Source of the DNA: Kineosporia sp. NBRC 101731
Lineage (GTDB): Bacteria > Actinomycetota > Actinomycetes > Actinomycetales > Kineosporiaceae
Assembly: GCF_030269305.1 (NCBI RefSeq)
Contig: NZ_BSTC01000003.1
Location: 372,001 to 436,000 of the forward strand
Direction: 5' to 3'
Length of the DNA: 64,000 bases
Shown: positions 42,323 through 50,338 of the stretch, in pieces
Numbering within the stretch: position 1 is the stretch's first letter
Layout of the letters: each line of letters starts with the position of its first letter
Notes under the pieces: model-generated
Database searches by the model: none
Told to the model about the DNA's origin: nothing
Seen by the model: the letters and a program-made list of their open reading frames with translations, nothing else
Translations under genes and position numbers: made by a program

Positions 42323-43084
42323 ATGCGTCAGGAAGATCGGCTGGGCCTCATCCTGGAGCGCCTCAGCCGCCAGAACACCGTCGGGGTGCCGGAGCTGGCC
42401 CGGGAGCTGGAGGTCTCGCAGGCCTCCGTACGTCGTGACCTGGCCCGGCTGGAGGAGCAGAACCTGCTCACCCGCACCCACGGCGGCGCTGTCGCGAGTG
42501 GAGTGCTGTACGAGCTGCCGATGAAGTATCGCGGTGGGCGGCGTCAGGACGCCAAGCGCCTGATCGCCCTGCGGGCCGCGGAGCTGATCCCCGCGGGAGT
42601 CACCTCGGTGGCCCTGAACGGTGGCTCGACCACGACCGAGGTCGCCCGGGTGCTGGTGGCCCGGCCGCGGCTGCGCGTGGTGACGAACGCGCTGAACATC
42701 GCCTCGGAACTGGCCGTCCGCACGCACATCGACCTGGTCGTGTGCGGTGGTACCGCCCGGGCCGAGTCCTACGAGCTGATCGGTCCGATCGCGGAGACGA
42801 CCCTGAACGGACTGAACCCGGACGTCGCCGTGATCGGCGTCGACGGCATCAGCGCCCGCACCGGCCTCACCACGCACCATGAGGTGGAGGCGCAGACCAA
42901 CCGGGCCATGCTGCTCTCGGCCGAGACGGTGATCGTGGTCGCGGACGGCACCAAGATCGGCCGCCGCGGCTTCGCCCGGATCAGCGAGATCGCCGCCGTG
43001 TCCGACCTGGTCACCGATTCCACGGCCGACCCCGACGCGGTGGCCGAGCTGAGGAAGGCCGGTCTGCGGGTGCACCAGGTCTGA
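42323..43084 (+). CDS. DeoR family sugar-phosphate-responsive repressor
   Basis: 253 residues. N-terminal HTH: RLGLILERLSRQNTVGVPEL and LEVSQASVRRDLARLEEQNL, then RTHGGAVASG, the DeoR signature. The DeoRC effector domain includes VALNGGSTTTEVARVL, NALNIASELAV and VVADGTKIGRRGFARI. Such proteins sense phosphorylated sugars. The ATG lies 6 nt after TAGGGT (leaderless). Its position between agaS, GH4 and the importer makes it the likely regulator of the whole amino-sugar cluster. Confidence 0.93.
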   Translation: MRQEDRLGLILERLSRQNTVGVPELARELEVSQASVRRDLARLEEQNLLTRTHGGAVASGVLYELPMKYRGGRRQDAKRLIALRAAELIPAGVTSVALNGGSTTTEVARVLVARPRLRVVTNALNIASELAVRTHIDLVVCGGTARAESYELIGPIAETTLNGLNPDVAVIGVDGISARTGLTTHHEVEAQTNRAMLLSAETVIVVADGTKIGRRGFARISEIAAVSDLVTDSTADPDAVAELRKAGLRVHQV

Positions 43085-43101
43085 GCTGCTCACCAGACGC
43101 T

Positions 43102-44415
43102 TCAGGCCTGGAGCGAGGCCGGCAGCAGATCGGCGTGCGCCGCGAACATCGCCTCGGCCAGATCGGCGATCCGGCCGACGGGCAGCTGGGCGGAGGTGGC
43201 GGGGTCACACATCAGGGCCTGCACGACGTGGTCGCGGCGCCCTTCCACGGCTGCCCGCACGGTCAGGTCGGCGACGTTCAGCACCGAGCGGTTGAGCGCC
43301 GCGCACTGCGGCGGCAGTTCGCCGACATACAGCGGCCGGGCGCCCTGGGCGTCAATCACGCACGGGACCTCGACCGGCGCCCCGGCCGGCAGGTTGGTGA
43401 TCAGCCCGGTGTTGACGGTGTTCACCTGGATCACCCGGGGCCGGCCGGTGACGATCGAGTGAATGACCTGCGGCGCGTACTCGGCAGCCTCTTCCTCGGG
43501 CTCGGTGTACTCGCCGGCGTCGATCGAGGCCTCCAGCTGCGCCACCTGGGCGGCGTTGCCGGCGCTGATCCCCACGTAGTCGCGCAGCGGGATGCGCAGC
43601 CGCTCGATCTCGGCCTCGTCGTGCAGGTACCAGGGCACGTACTCGCAGGAGTGCTCGCTGGTCTCGGTCGGGTAGAAGCCCAGGCGGCGGTACATGTCCA
43701 CACGCACCCGGCGGCGCAGCTGCTCGTCGTTGGCGATCAGCGCGTCCAGCCGGGGGTACAGGTCTTCACCGTTGTGCTGCCACTCCAGCACCCAGGCCTG
43801 GTGGTTCACGCCGGCACTGCGGAAGGTCACCTCGTCCAGCGGCGCGCCCACCAGCGCGCTCAGGTCGTGGATGGTCCAGTAGACGGAGTGGCACAGCCCC
43901 AGCACCTTCAGGCCGGGAGCCACCGCGTTGAGGTAGGCGATGTTCATCGCCATCGGGTTGGTGTAGTTCAGCAGCCAGGCCTGCGGGCAGACATCGAGCA
44001 TGTCCTGCGCGAGGGCGGCCAGGAAGGGAAAGGTGCGCAGGCCCCGGAAGATCCCGCCGACGCCGAGGGTGTCACCGATGGTCTGGCGGATCCCGAACGT
44101 CTCGGGCACGTCGAAGTCGGTGAGCGTCGCGGCGTGGCCACCGATATTGACCACATTGATGACGAAGTCCGCACCGGCCAGCGCCCGGCGGCGGTCGGTG
44201 GTGGCGGTCACCGTGGCCCGGGCGCCGTGGTGCCGGATCGTCACGTGGGCGATCTTCTCGGCCAGGTCGAGGCGGCGCTGGTCAATGTCGTGCAGAACGA
44301 TCCGGCAGCCGGCAAGCTCCGGTTCGGACAGCAGGTCGCGCAGCAGTTGCCGGGTGAACTCCACTGAGCCCGCACCGACGAAACAAACCACGGGTTCCGG
44401 CTTTTCGTGTGACAT
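43102..44415 (-). CDS. GH4 family glycosidase (alpha-galactosidase type)
   Basis: 437 residues. The NAD-binding motif is VCFVGAGSVEFTRQLLRDLL; VNVVNIGGHAATLTDFDVPE, LLNYTNPMAMNIAY, LGLCHSVYWT (Mn2+-ligand Cys) and SAGVNHQAWVLEW (Mn2+-ligand His) are the GH4 landmarks, with the CHS motif of MelA-type alpha-galactosidases. GH4 enzymes act in the cytosol by a redox-elimination route with NAD+ and Mn2+. The ATG at 44415 follows GAGGAGAACACGTCG. It probably splits imported alpha-galactosides or galactosaminides; the exact linkage is inferred. Confidence 0.92.
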   Translation of the reverse strand: MSHEKPEPVVCFVGAGSVEFTRQLLRDLLSEPELAGCRIVLHDIDQRRLDLAEKIAHVTIRHHGARATVTATTDRRRALAGADFVINVVNIGGHAATLTDFDVPETFGIRQTIGDTLGVGGIFRGLRTFPFLAALAQDMLDVCPQAWLLNYTNPMAMNIAYLNAVAPGLKVLGLCHSVYWTIHDLSALVGAPLDEVTFRSAGVNHQAWVLEWQHNGEDLYPRLDALIANDEQLRRRVRVDMYRRLGFYPTETSEHSCEYVPWYLHDEAEIERLRIPLRDYVGISAGNAAQVAQLEASIDAGEYTEPEEEAAEYAPQVIHSIVTGRPRVIQVNTVNTGLITNLPAGAPVEVPCVIDAQGARPLYVGELPPQCAALNRSVLNVADLTVRAAVEGRRDHVVQALMCDPATSAQLPVGRIADLAEAMFAAHADLLPASLQA

Positions 44416-44863
44416 CGACGTGTTCTCCTCTGAACCCGGGCGGGCACCGTCACAGCGGACGGGTGACGACGAGTGTCACAGGCCTGCTCGCGGCTCGATA
44501 TTGATCGTTGTGAGCAACATACGATCAGAAATGCGCATCATCGTCAATCCTCCGGATCGACCTCCGTGACCCCTGGGCCGCCTCGCCGCACCCGCGTCCG
44601 CAGTCTCTTCGTCGTCCTCAATTATCCCTGCTCCGAACCGGTGTGAGCAGCCGTGGCGCGAGCGGCCCAGCAGATTTCCGGCAGGTAACCAGTCGTTGAC
44701 GGCCGAGAAGAGCGTGTGCAAGATTGCGCACACTGAATGAGCAAATCAGCTCGATGGTGCCGGTGCGGACCGATGCGCGCGCTCTCCAGGACCGGATCTC
44801 CTGGTCGGTTCGAGCCTCTCCGGCACGGTGACTGCGTCCGTTCTCCCAGCGAAGAGAGTTCTC
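44416..44863. other. Divergent control region between GH4 and the sugar importer
   Basis: No gene is seen. The region is relatively AT-rich around 44500-44560. It holds ACGAT-n14-ATCGT (44521-44544) enclosing GAAATGCGCA, and a second dyad at 44714. The importer's promoter should lie shortly before 44864. Confidence 0.55.
44714..44733. promoter_or_regulatory. Candidate DeoR-family operator at the importer
   Basis: GTGTGC-AAGATTGC-GCACAC is a perfect 6-bp dyad. Its core TGTGCAAGATTGCGCA resembles TGCGCGAAATGCGCA at 42266. It lies 131 bp before the binding-protein start. Confidence 0.5.
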
Positions 44864-46147
44864 ATGCGTCAACAGGGTCGTTTCGCAGTGTCCTGCGCCG
44901 GTGCACTGACGGTGGCGATCGCACTGGGCGCCTGTGGGGGGTCGGGAGACGTCGACGACGGTACGGCGAAGATCACCCTCTGGCACGGGTACACCGGTGC
45001 GCAGACCGACGCGATCAACGCGCTGGGCAAGCAATGGAACGCCGAGCACCCCGACCAGACGGTCACGCTCGTGTTCGACGGCGGGAACGACGACGTGCTC
45101 CAGAAGACGACCGCGGGTTTCGTGGCCGGGAACTACCCCGACGTGGCGTACGAGTACGGCTCGTCGGTCGGGCCCCTGAGCCGCCAGCCCCGGCTGGCCG
45201 ACCTGACCGAGCGCTCCCAGGACCCGGCCGTGGACTGGGACGACTTCTTCCCCGCGGTGAAGGAGGCCTCGACGGTGAACGGCAAGGTCGTGGCCGTGCC
45301 GGCGCTCGTGGACAACCTGGCGCTCGTCTACAACAAAGACCTCTTCGCCCGGGCCGGTATCGCCGAGCCCACCCAGGACTGGACCTGGCAGGACTTCCGA
45401 CAGGCGGCCTCCGCCCTGACCGACAAGGAGGCCGGTGTGTACGGCTGGTCGTACGTCAACGACGGCACCGAGGACACGGTCTGGCGCTACCTGGCGATGT
45501 TGTGGCAGGCCGGTGGCGAGCTGCTGACGGCCGACAACAAGAAGCCGGCGTTCAACTCCGCGGCCGGACTCGCCGCCCTGAACCAGTTGCGGGACATGGC
45601 GATCACCGACAAGTCGGTCTATCTCGACACCGGCAACCAGAATTACTCGAACCTGTTCGCCGACGGCAAGATCGGCATGCTGTGGACCGGCCCCTGGGAC
45701 CTGAGCAGCTTCGACAAGGTTCACTACGGGGTCGTGCGGTTGCCGGGGTACAACGGCAACCACGAATCCATCTCCGGGCCCGACCTGTACATGATGTTCA
45801 ACCGCTCGGACCGCAAGACCGACACGGCCTGGGCCTTCACCACCTGGCTCACCTCGCCGAAGGTGCACCTGGAGTACGCCATCCAGACCGGCGACCTACC
45901 GCTGCGCACGTCCGAGACCAAGCTGCCCGAGTACCGCAGCACGTATCTCAAGAAGTACCCGGGCGCTAAGGAATTCACCGACAATCTCGGCAACGTCCAT
46001 CACGCCCGGCCCAACATTCCTGAGTACTCGCAGGTTTCGCAGGCGGTCGGGGAGATGGTGCAGTCCGTGCTGCTGGGCCAGGCCCAGCCGCAGGAGGCGC
46101 TCGACGCCGCCACCGAGACCGTCCAGTCCGTGCTGGCCGGTTCGTGA
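44864..46147 (+). CDS. Sugar ABC transporter substrate-binding lipoprotein (CUT1)
   Basis: 427 residues. The signal ends in the lipobox LGAC (Cys about residue 25), then a GGSGDVDDG linker. The mature start AKITLWHGYTGAQTDAINAL and AGFVAGNYPDVAYEYG are CUT1 features; WTGPWDLSSFD and TTWLTSPKVHLEYAIQTGDL close the fold. It binds an oligosaccharide outside the cell. The ATG at 44864 follows GAAGAGAG. It is first in a three-gene operon without its own ATPase, so a shared MsiK-type ATPase is expected. Confidence 0.92.
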   Translation: MRQQGRFAVSCAGALTVAIALGACGGSGDVDDGTAKITLWHGYTGAQTDAINALGKQWNAEHPDQTVTLVFDGGNDDVLQKTTAGFVAGNYPDVAYEYGSSVGPLSRQPRLADLTERSQDPAVDWDDFFPAVKEASTVNGKVVAVPALVDNLALVYNKDLFARAGIAEPTQDWTWQDFRQAASALTDKEAGVYGWSYVNDGTEDTVWRYLAMLWQAGGELLTADNKKPAFNSAAGLAALNQLRDMAITDKSVYLDTGNQNYSNLFADGKIGMLWTGPWDLSSFDKVHYGVVRLPGYNGNHESISGPDLYMMFNRSDRKTDTAWAFTTWLTSPKVHLEYAIQTGDLPLRTSETKLPEYRSTYLKKYPGAKEFTDNLGNVHHARPNIPEYSQVSQAVGEMVQSVLLGQAQPQEALDAATETVQSVLAGS

Positions 46148-47046
46148 TGATCACCGCCTGGGCCCGGCGCCGGAGCACGGCCGACCATCTGTCCGGCTGG
46201 ATGCTCGTGGCCCCCAGCGTGCTGCTGATCGGCCTGTTCGGGCTCGTCCCGCTGGTCTGGTCGTTCGCGATGTCGTTCCAGCGCAACGACTTGCAGACCC
46301 CCGCGGAATGGGTCGGCCTGCACAACTACGACCAGATGCTCGGCGATCCGGTGCTGGTCGCGTCACTGCGGCACACCGTGATCTACACCGTGCTGTTCGT
46401 GCCGCTCACCCTGATCGGCTCCCTGATGGTGGCCGGGGCCCTGAATCGGAACATCCGCGGGATCTCGATCTACCGGCTGGCGGTATTCGTCCCGGTGATC
46501 ACTTCGACGGTGGCGACCGGCGTCATCTTCAACTTTCTCCTCGATCCCGAGTACGGCCTGGCCAACGGGCTTCTGGAGAAGGTCGGCCTGCCGGCCCAGG
46601 GGTTCTTCTCCGATCCCGATCAGGCGTTGTACGCCATGGTGGCCATGACGGTCTGGGGCTGGATCGGATTCGGGGCCCTGATCTATCTGGCGGCGTTGCA
46701 GTCGGTTCCGAAAGACCTGCTGGAGGCCGCGGCCCTGGACGGGTGCGGGCCGGTGCGCACGTTCTGGCAGATCCAGGTGCCCCAGCTGCGTCCCGTCACC
46801 GCGTTCCTGACCACCTGGCTCATCATCAACGCCCTGCAGTTGTTCGACGAGGTTTACGTGACCACGAAAGGTGGCCCACTGCACGCGACCACGGTGGTCG
46901 TCTACTACCTCTACCAGCAGGCGTTCCAGTACTTCCACGCCGGCTACGCCAGTGCCCTGGCCTGCCTGCTGTTCGTCGTGATCGTGCTGGTCACGTTGAT
47001 CCAGATGCGACTGACCCGAGCGAACGACGAGAGCGGTGCGGCATGA
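46147..47046 (+). CDS. Sugar ABC transporter permease (MalF-like)
   Basis: 299 residues, six membrane helices. The EAA loop is LLEAAALDGCGPVRTFWQIQ followed by VPQLRPV. The first helix is SGWMLVAPSVLLIGLFGLVP. The ATG at 46147 overlaps the binding-protein TGA by 1 bp (GTG 46144 is an alternative). It pairs with the next permease to form the channel. Confidence 0.93.
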   Translation: MITAWARRRSTADHLSGWMLVAPSVLLIGLFGLVPLVWSFAMSFQRNDLQTPAEWVGLHNYDQMLGDPVLVASLRHTVIYTVLFVPLTLIGSLMVAGALNRNIRGISIYRLAVFVPVITSTVATGVIFNFLLDPEYGLANGLLEKVGLPAQGFFSDPDQALYAMVAMTVWGWIGFGALIYLAALQSVPKDLLEAAALDGCGPVRTFWQIQVPQLRPVTAFLTTWLIINALQLFDEVYVTTKGGPLHATTVVVYYLYQQAFQYFHAGYASALACLLFVVIVLVTLIQMRLTRANDESGAA

Positions 47047-47873
47047 GTGAGTCTTCGGTGCGCGTCTGGCGCCGGCCCAGTCCCTGGCACCTGGTGCTGA
47101 TCCCTCTGGCCCTGGTGATGGCGTCCCCCCTGATCTGGATGGTATTGACCAGTCTGTCGAGCGTGGCCGACACCCAGCGGTTCCCACCCGGCCTGCCTTC
47201 CGCCCTGCACTGGTCGAACTTCTCGAAAGCCTGGAACCAAGGACCTTTCGGTCGCTGGCTGTTCAACAGCGCCGTCGTGTCGATCGCCTGCGTCGTCAGC
47301 AACCTGGTGCTGTGCAGCCTCGCCGCCTACGCCTTCGCCCGGATCCGGTTCTTCGGCCGGGGCGTCGTCTTCGTGCTCCTGCTGGCCACGCTGATGGTGC
47401 CGTTCCAGGTGGTGATGATCCCGAGCCTCGTGATCATGCGGAACCTCGGGCTGATCGACAGCCTCCCCGCCCTGATCGCGCCGAACTTGGTGACTCCCTT
47501 CGGCATCTACATGCTGCGCCAGTTCTTCCTGTCCCTCCCGATCGAGCTGGAAGAAGCGGCCGTGCTCGACGGCGCGGGCCGCCTGAGGATCCTGCGCAGC
47601 ATCCTGCTGCCGCTGATGGGCCCGCCCCTGTCCACCCTGGCGATCCTCACGTTCCTCACGTCCTGGAACGACTTCCTCTGGCCGCTCATCGTCAACACCT
47701 CGTCCGACGTCATGACGGTGCAGATCGGCCTGGCGTCCTTCCAGGGAGCCCACTTCACCAACTGGCCGGTGTTGATGGCCGGCACCCTGATCAGCCAGCT
47801 GCCGCTGATGGCGCTCTTCCTCGTCGGTCAACGCTGGTTCGTCGCCTCGCTCGCCACCACCGGCATCAAATAG
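47043..47873 (+). CDS. Sugar ABC transporter permease (MalG-like)
   Basis: 276 residues, six membrane helices. The EAA loop is LEEAAVLDGAGRLRILRSIL followed by LPLMGPPL. FVLLLATLMVPFQVVMIPSL and TFLTSWNDFLWPLIV are typical MalG segments. The ATG overlaps the previous stop by ATGA. It is last in the operon; a hairpin follows at 47939. Confidence 0.93.
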   Translation: MSESSVRVWRRPSPWHLVLIPLALVMASPLIWMVLTSLSSVADTQRFPPGLPSALHWSNFSKAWNQGPFGRWLFNSAVVSIACVVSNLVLCSLAAYAFARIRFFGRGVVFVLLLATLMVPFQVVMIPSLVIMRNLGLIDSLPALIAPNLVTPFGIYMLRQFFLSLPIELEEAAVLDGAGRLRILRSILLPLMGPPLSTLAILTFLTSWNDFLWPLIVNTSSDVMTVQIGLASFQGAHFTNWPVLMAGTLISQLPLMALFLVGQRWFVASLATTGIK

Positions 47874-47938
47874 CCTGCCTGGAGGTACCCACAGAGAGCG
47901 CTGTGAAGTGCGAGGCCTCGCAATCCCGACCGCCACAT

Positions 47939-47967
47939 CGGAATAGCCATGATCGGTGGCTATTCCG
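47939..47967 (+). terminator. Hairpin after the importer operon
   Basis: CGGAATAGCCA pairs perfectly with TGGCTATTCCG (11 bp) around a 7-nt loop, 66 bp past the last permease stop. It lacks a T-run. It abuts an IstB-like scrap, so it could also be a relic of the insertion event. Confidence 0.55.
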
Positions 47968-48080
47968 ACGTGCCGAGAACCTCGCCATCGGAACACCATC
48001 CGGCACCGGTAAGCCACACGTCGTCGAGGCCATCGCCGACAAAGTCATCGACACAGCTCCTGATCAGCTGAGGTGCCCGG
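47957..48080 (+). pseudogene. IS21-type IstB ATPase fragment
   Basis: One frame reads WLFRRAENLAIGTPSGTGKP, then HVVEAIADKVIDTAPDQL. ENL plus a G-x4-GTGK Walker A is the layout of IstB transposition helpers (usually ENVxxxGPxGTGKTH), although Thr of the Walker A is Pro here. Only about 40 residues remain. It suggests a past IS21-family insertion between the importer operon and the reductase gene. Confidence 0.45.
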
Positions 48081-48266
48081 CCACGGGGGCCGCCGACAGG
48101 CCAGGCCCTCCGCGCCTCGGAGCAGGTCGGGGCAGGCCCTACGGTCTCTTTCTTCGAGATAGCGAGAGAAGTTCTTGTCGCGAGCTGACCGGATGACCGG
48201 ACGTCGAGGGCCGGAACATCGCTACCTTGGGTGCCTGGACCGCTCCCGACCTCGAGGAATGCCCGC

Positions 48267-48839
48267 ATGCGCACTCTGATCAGCACCGCCTTCGTCTCAC
48301 TGGACGGCGTCATGGAAGCTCCCGGCGGTGAGGCCGGGTACCGCAACGCCGGCTGGACCTTCAAGGACATCGAGTTCCTGCCCGAGGCCTACGCGATGAA
48401 GGGGCAGGAGCAGACCGAGGCCGGCGCGATGCTGCTGGGGCGGGTCAGCTATCAGGCGTTCAGCCCGGTGTGGCCGACGATGGACGACTTCGCCATCTAC
48501 AACGCGATGCCCAAGTACGTCGTCTCCACCACCCTGGCCGAGGCCGACCTGGCCACGAACTGGGGGCAGACCACGATCCTGCGCTCCCTCGACGAGGTCG
48601 CGCAGCTGAAGCAGACCGACGGCGGCCCGATCCTGTTGCAGGGCAGCGCCGATCTGAACCACGCCCTGTCCGACGCGGGCCTGATCGATCGCTACCACCT
48701 GCTGGTCTTCCCGCTGTTGCTCGGCGCGGGCAAGCGCCTGTTCAGCGACACGGACAAGGACACCCAGCAGCTGAAGCTCGTCGAGCACGAGACCTACGGC
48801 AACGGGGTGCAGAAGAACATCTTCGACGTGGTGCGCTGA
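48267..48839 (+). CDS. Dihydrofolate-reductase-like (RibD C-terminal domain) protein
   Basis: 190 residues. MRTLISTAFVSLDGVMEAPG opens the protein, AGAMLLGRVSYQAFSPVWP and YVVSTTLAEADL follow, and GGPILLQGSADLNHALSDAG plus LLVFPLLLGAGKRLFSD end it. This is the widespread YwjB/YyaP-like group, presumed NADPH-dependent reductases of unknown substrate. The ATG at 48267 follows GAGGAA. Confidence 0.92.
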   Translation: MRTLISTAFVSLDGVMEAPGGEAGYRNAGWTFKDIEFLPEAYAMKGQEQTEAGAMLLGRVSYQAFSPVWPTMDDFAIYNAMPKYVVSTTLAEADLATNWGQTTILRSLDEVAQLKQTDGGPILLQGSADLNHALSDAGLIDRYHLLVFPLLLGAGKRLFSDTDKDTQQLKLVEHETYGNGVQKNIFDVVR

Positions 48840-48873
48840 CCGCAGGCTGCCGGACGGTGCGGTGTGAGCCCTT

Positions 48874-49536
48874 CTACCCGTGGAACACGGTGCTCGAGCG
48901 CCGCTCGTACCAGTGCACCAGGTGCTCGCCCACCTTGATCACGTGGGCGCGCATCTCCTGGGCGGCCGTCTCGCCGTCACCGGCGGCCAGGGCGGCGATG
49001 ATGCGGTCGTGGGCTGCGAACGCCTGATCGCGCTGCCGGGGATTCTCGGACAGCAACTGCGCCGGTACATTCCGGGGAAAGCTCTGGTCGATGTCGCGCA
49101 CGGCCCGCCGGAGGTGCCCGTTCGAGGCATTGTCCAGGATCAGCGTGTGGAAGGCATGGTCGGTCCAGGCGCTGCCGGCCTGGCCGGGGGTCAGGTCGTG
49201 GGCCTGCTGGTTCACCCGGCGCAGCCGGTCCAGGTCTGCCCTCCGCATCCGGCCGGCCGCGCGGGCGGTGGCCAGGCCCTCGAGCTGCGCCCGGATCTCG
49301 TAGGCCTCCCGGACCTCCCACGGAGCGGGCACACGCACCGAGGCGGCCCGGTTCGGCAGCATCTCGATCAGGCCGTCGCTCTGCAGGCGGCGCAGCGCCT
49401 CGCGGATCGGCGTGCGGCTGATGCCGAACTCCGTGGACAGCTCCGCCGGACGGATCGGCATACCCATCGGCAACGCGCCGGACATGATGCGATCGCGGAT
49501 GTGCCCGGTGATCTCGTCGACGAGCAGGTGAGCCAT
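48874..49536 (-). CDS. GntR family regulator (FadR subfamily, FCD domain)
   Basis: 220 residues. The winged helix has VDEITGHIRDRIMSGALPMG, ELSTEFGISRTPIREALRRL and QSDGLIEMLPNRAASVRVPA. The FCD domain has ARAAGRMRRADLDRLRRV, DHAFHTLILDNASNGHL (metal His) and AFAAHDRIIAALAAGD with a second His. The ATG at 49536 has GGAGG 5 nt upstream; ATGs/GTGs at 49548 and 49563 are alternatives. Members sense organic acids. No target gene is adjacent. Confidence 0.9.
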   Translation of the reverse strand: MAHLLVDEITGHIRDRIMSGALPMGMPIRPAELSTEFGISRTPIREALRRLQSDGLIEMLPNRAASVRVPAPWEVREAYEIRAQLEGLATARAAGRMRRADLDRLRRVNQQAHDLTPGQAGSAWTDHAFHTLILDNASNGHLRRAVRDIDQSFPRNVPAQLLSENPRQRDQAFAAHDRIIAALAAGDGETAAQEMRAHVIKVGEHLVHWYERRSSTVFHG

Positions 49537-49765
49537 GTACTCCTCCATCGCAACAGTATCCACATCGTGTCAGATTGGATCCACGGAGGCAAGCATGGTC
49601 CGGTCACCCACCGAGTCCAGCACCGGCAGGCTCAGTAGATCGGCGGTCGGCGCGGTGGCGGGCAGCTGTCGTCCTACCGGCCACCGGTCGGCGAATGGTG
49701 GACGCCGGGGCGCGAGTTCGTGGGTGTCCGGCAGGTCTCCGACGAGCTTCCAGACCCTCTCGCGT

Positions 49766-50338
49766 CTAAGCGTCGAGCAGCTGCGTCAGCATGTCGGCGA
49801 CTAGACGGGCGACGTCGTCGGAGGAGGCCTGGTGGAGGGTCTGGAAGGTGCCGGAGGAGCGGCTGAGCACGACGCCCGCCAGCGCGGCGGTGGCGACCTC
49901 GGCCCGCAGCTGGGCCTGGTCGAGCCCGGTCTTGGCGGCGGTCTCCCGGCTCGGGGTGAGCAGCCGGTGCTCGAGCATCTCGACGGCGGCGTTCTGGAGT
50001 TCGTCGTCCTGATGAGGGTGTACGGCGGCGTACAGGCTCGGGCTGGCGCCCATCTCGCTGACCCGGTCGAGCAGGCGACGCAGGCGGGCGGGGTCGCGCA
50101 GGTCGATCGGGTCGATGCCGCCGGTCTGGCTCTCCAGCCGCAGGGCGGCCAGGTAGAGCTTCGCCTTGCTGCCGAAATACCTTGCGATCAGGGCCGGGTC
50201 GACACCGGCGCGGACCCCGATCTCGCGCAGCGTGGTCTTCTCGTAGCCGCGCTCGGCGAACAGCTCGCCGGCCGCTGTCAGCAGCAGCTCCCGGCTCTGG
50301 GCCGAGTTCCGTCGGCGGGTCTCGCTATCGGTGTTCAT
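49766..50338 (-). CDS. TetR family regulator of the adjacent efflux pump
   Basis: 190 residues. The HTH reads SRELLLTAAGELFAERGYEK, TTLREIGVRAGVDPALIARY then FGSKAKLYLAAL. The ligand domain is typical helical TetR_C type. The ATG overlaps the DHA2 exporter stop by ATGA, so it is second in the operon. It probably binds the 20-bp palindrome at 51993 and so represses its own operon until the drug is present. Confidence 0.93.
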   Translation of the reverse strand: MNTDSETRRRNSAQSRELLLTAAGELFAERGYEKTTLREIGVRAGVDPALIARYFGSKAKLYLAALRLESQTGGIDPIDLRDPARLRRLLDRVSEMGASPSLYAAVHPHQDDELQNAAVEMLEHRLLTPSRETAAKTGLDQAQLRAEVATAALAGVVLSRSSGTFQTLHQASSDDVARLVADMLTQLLDA

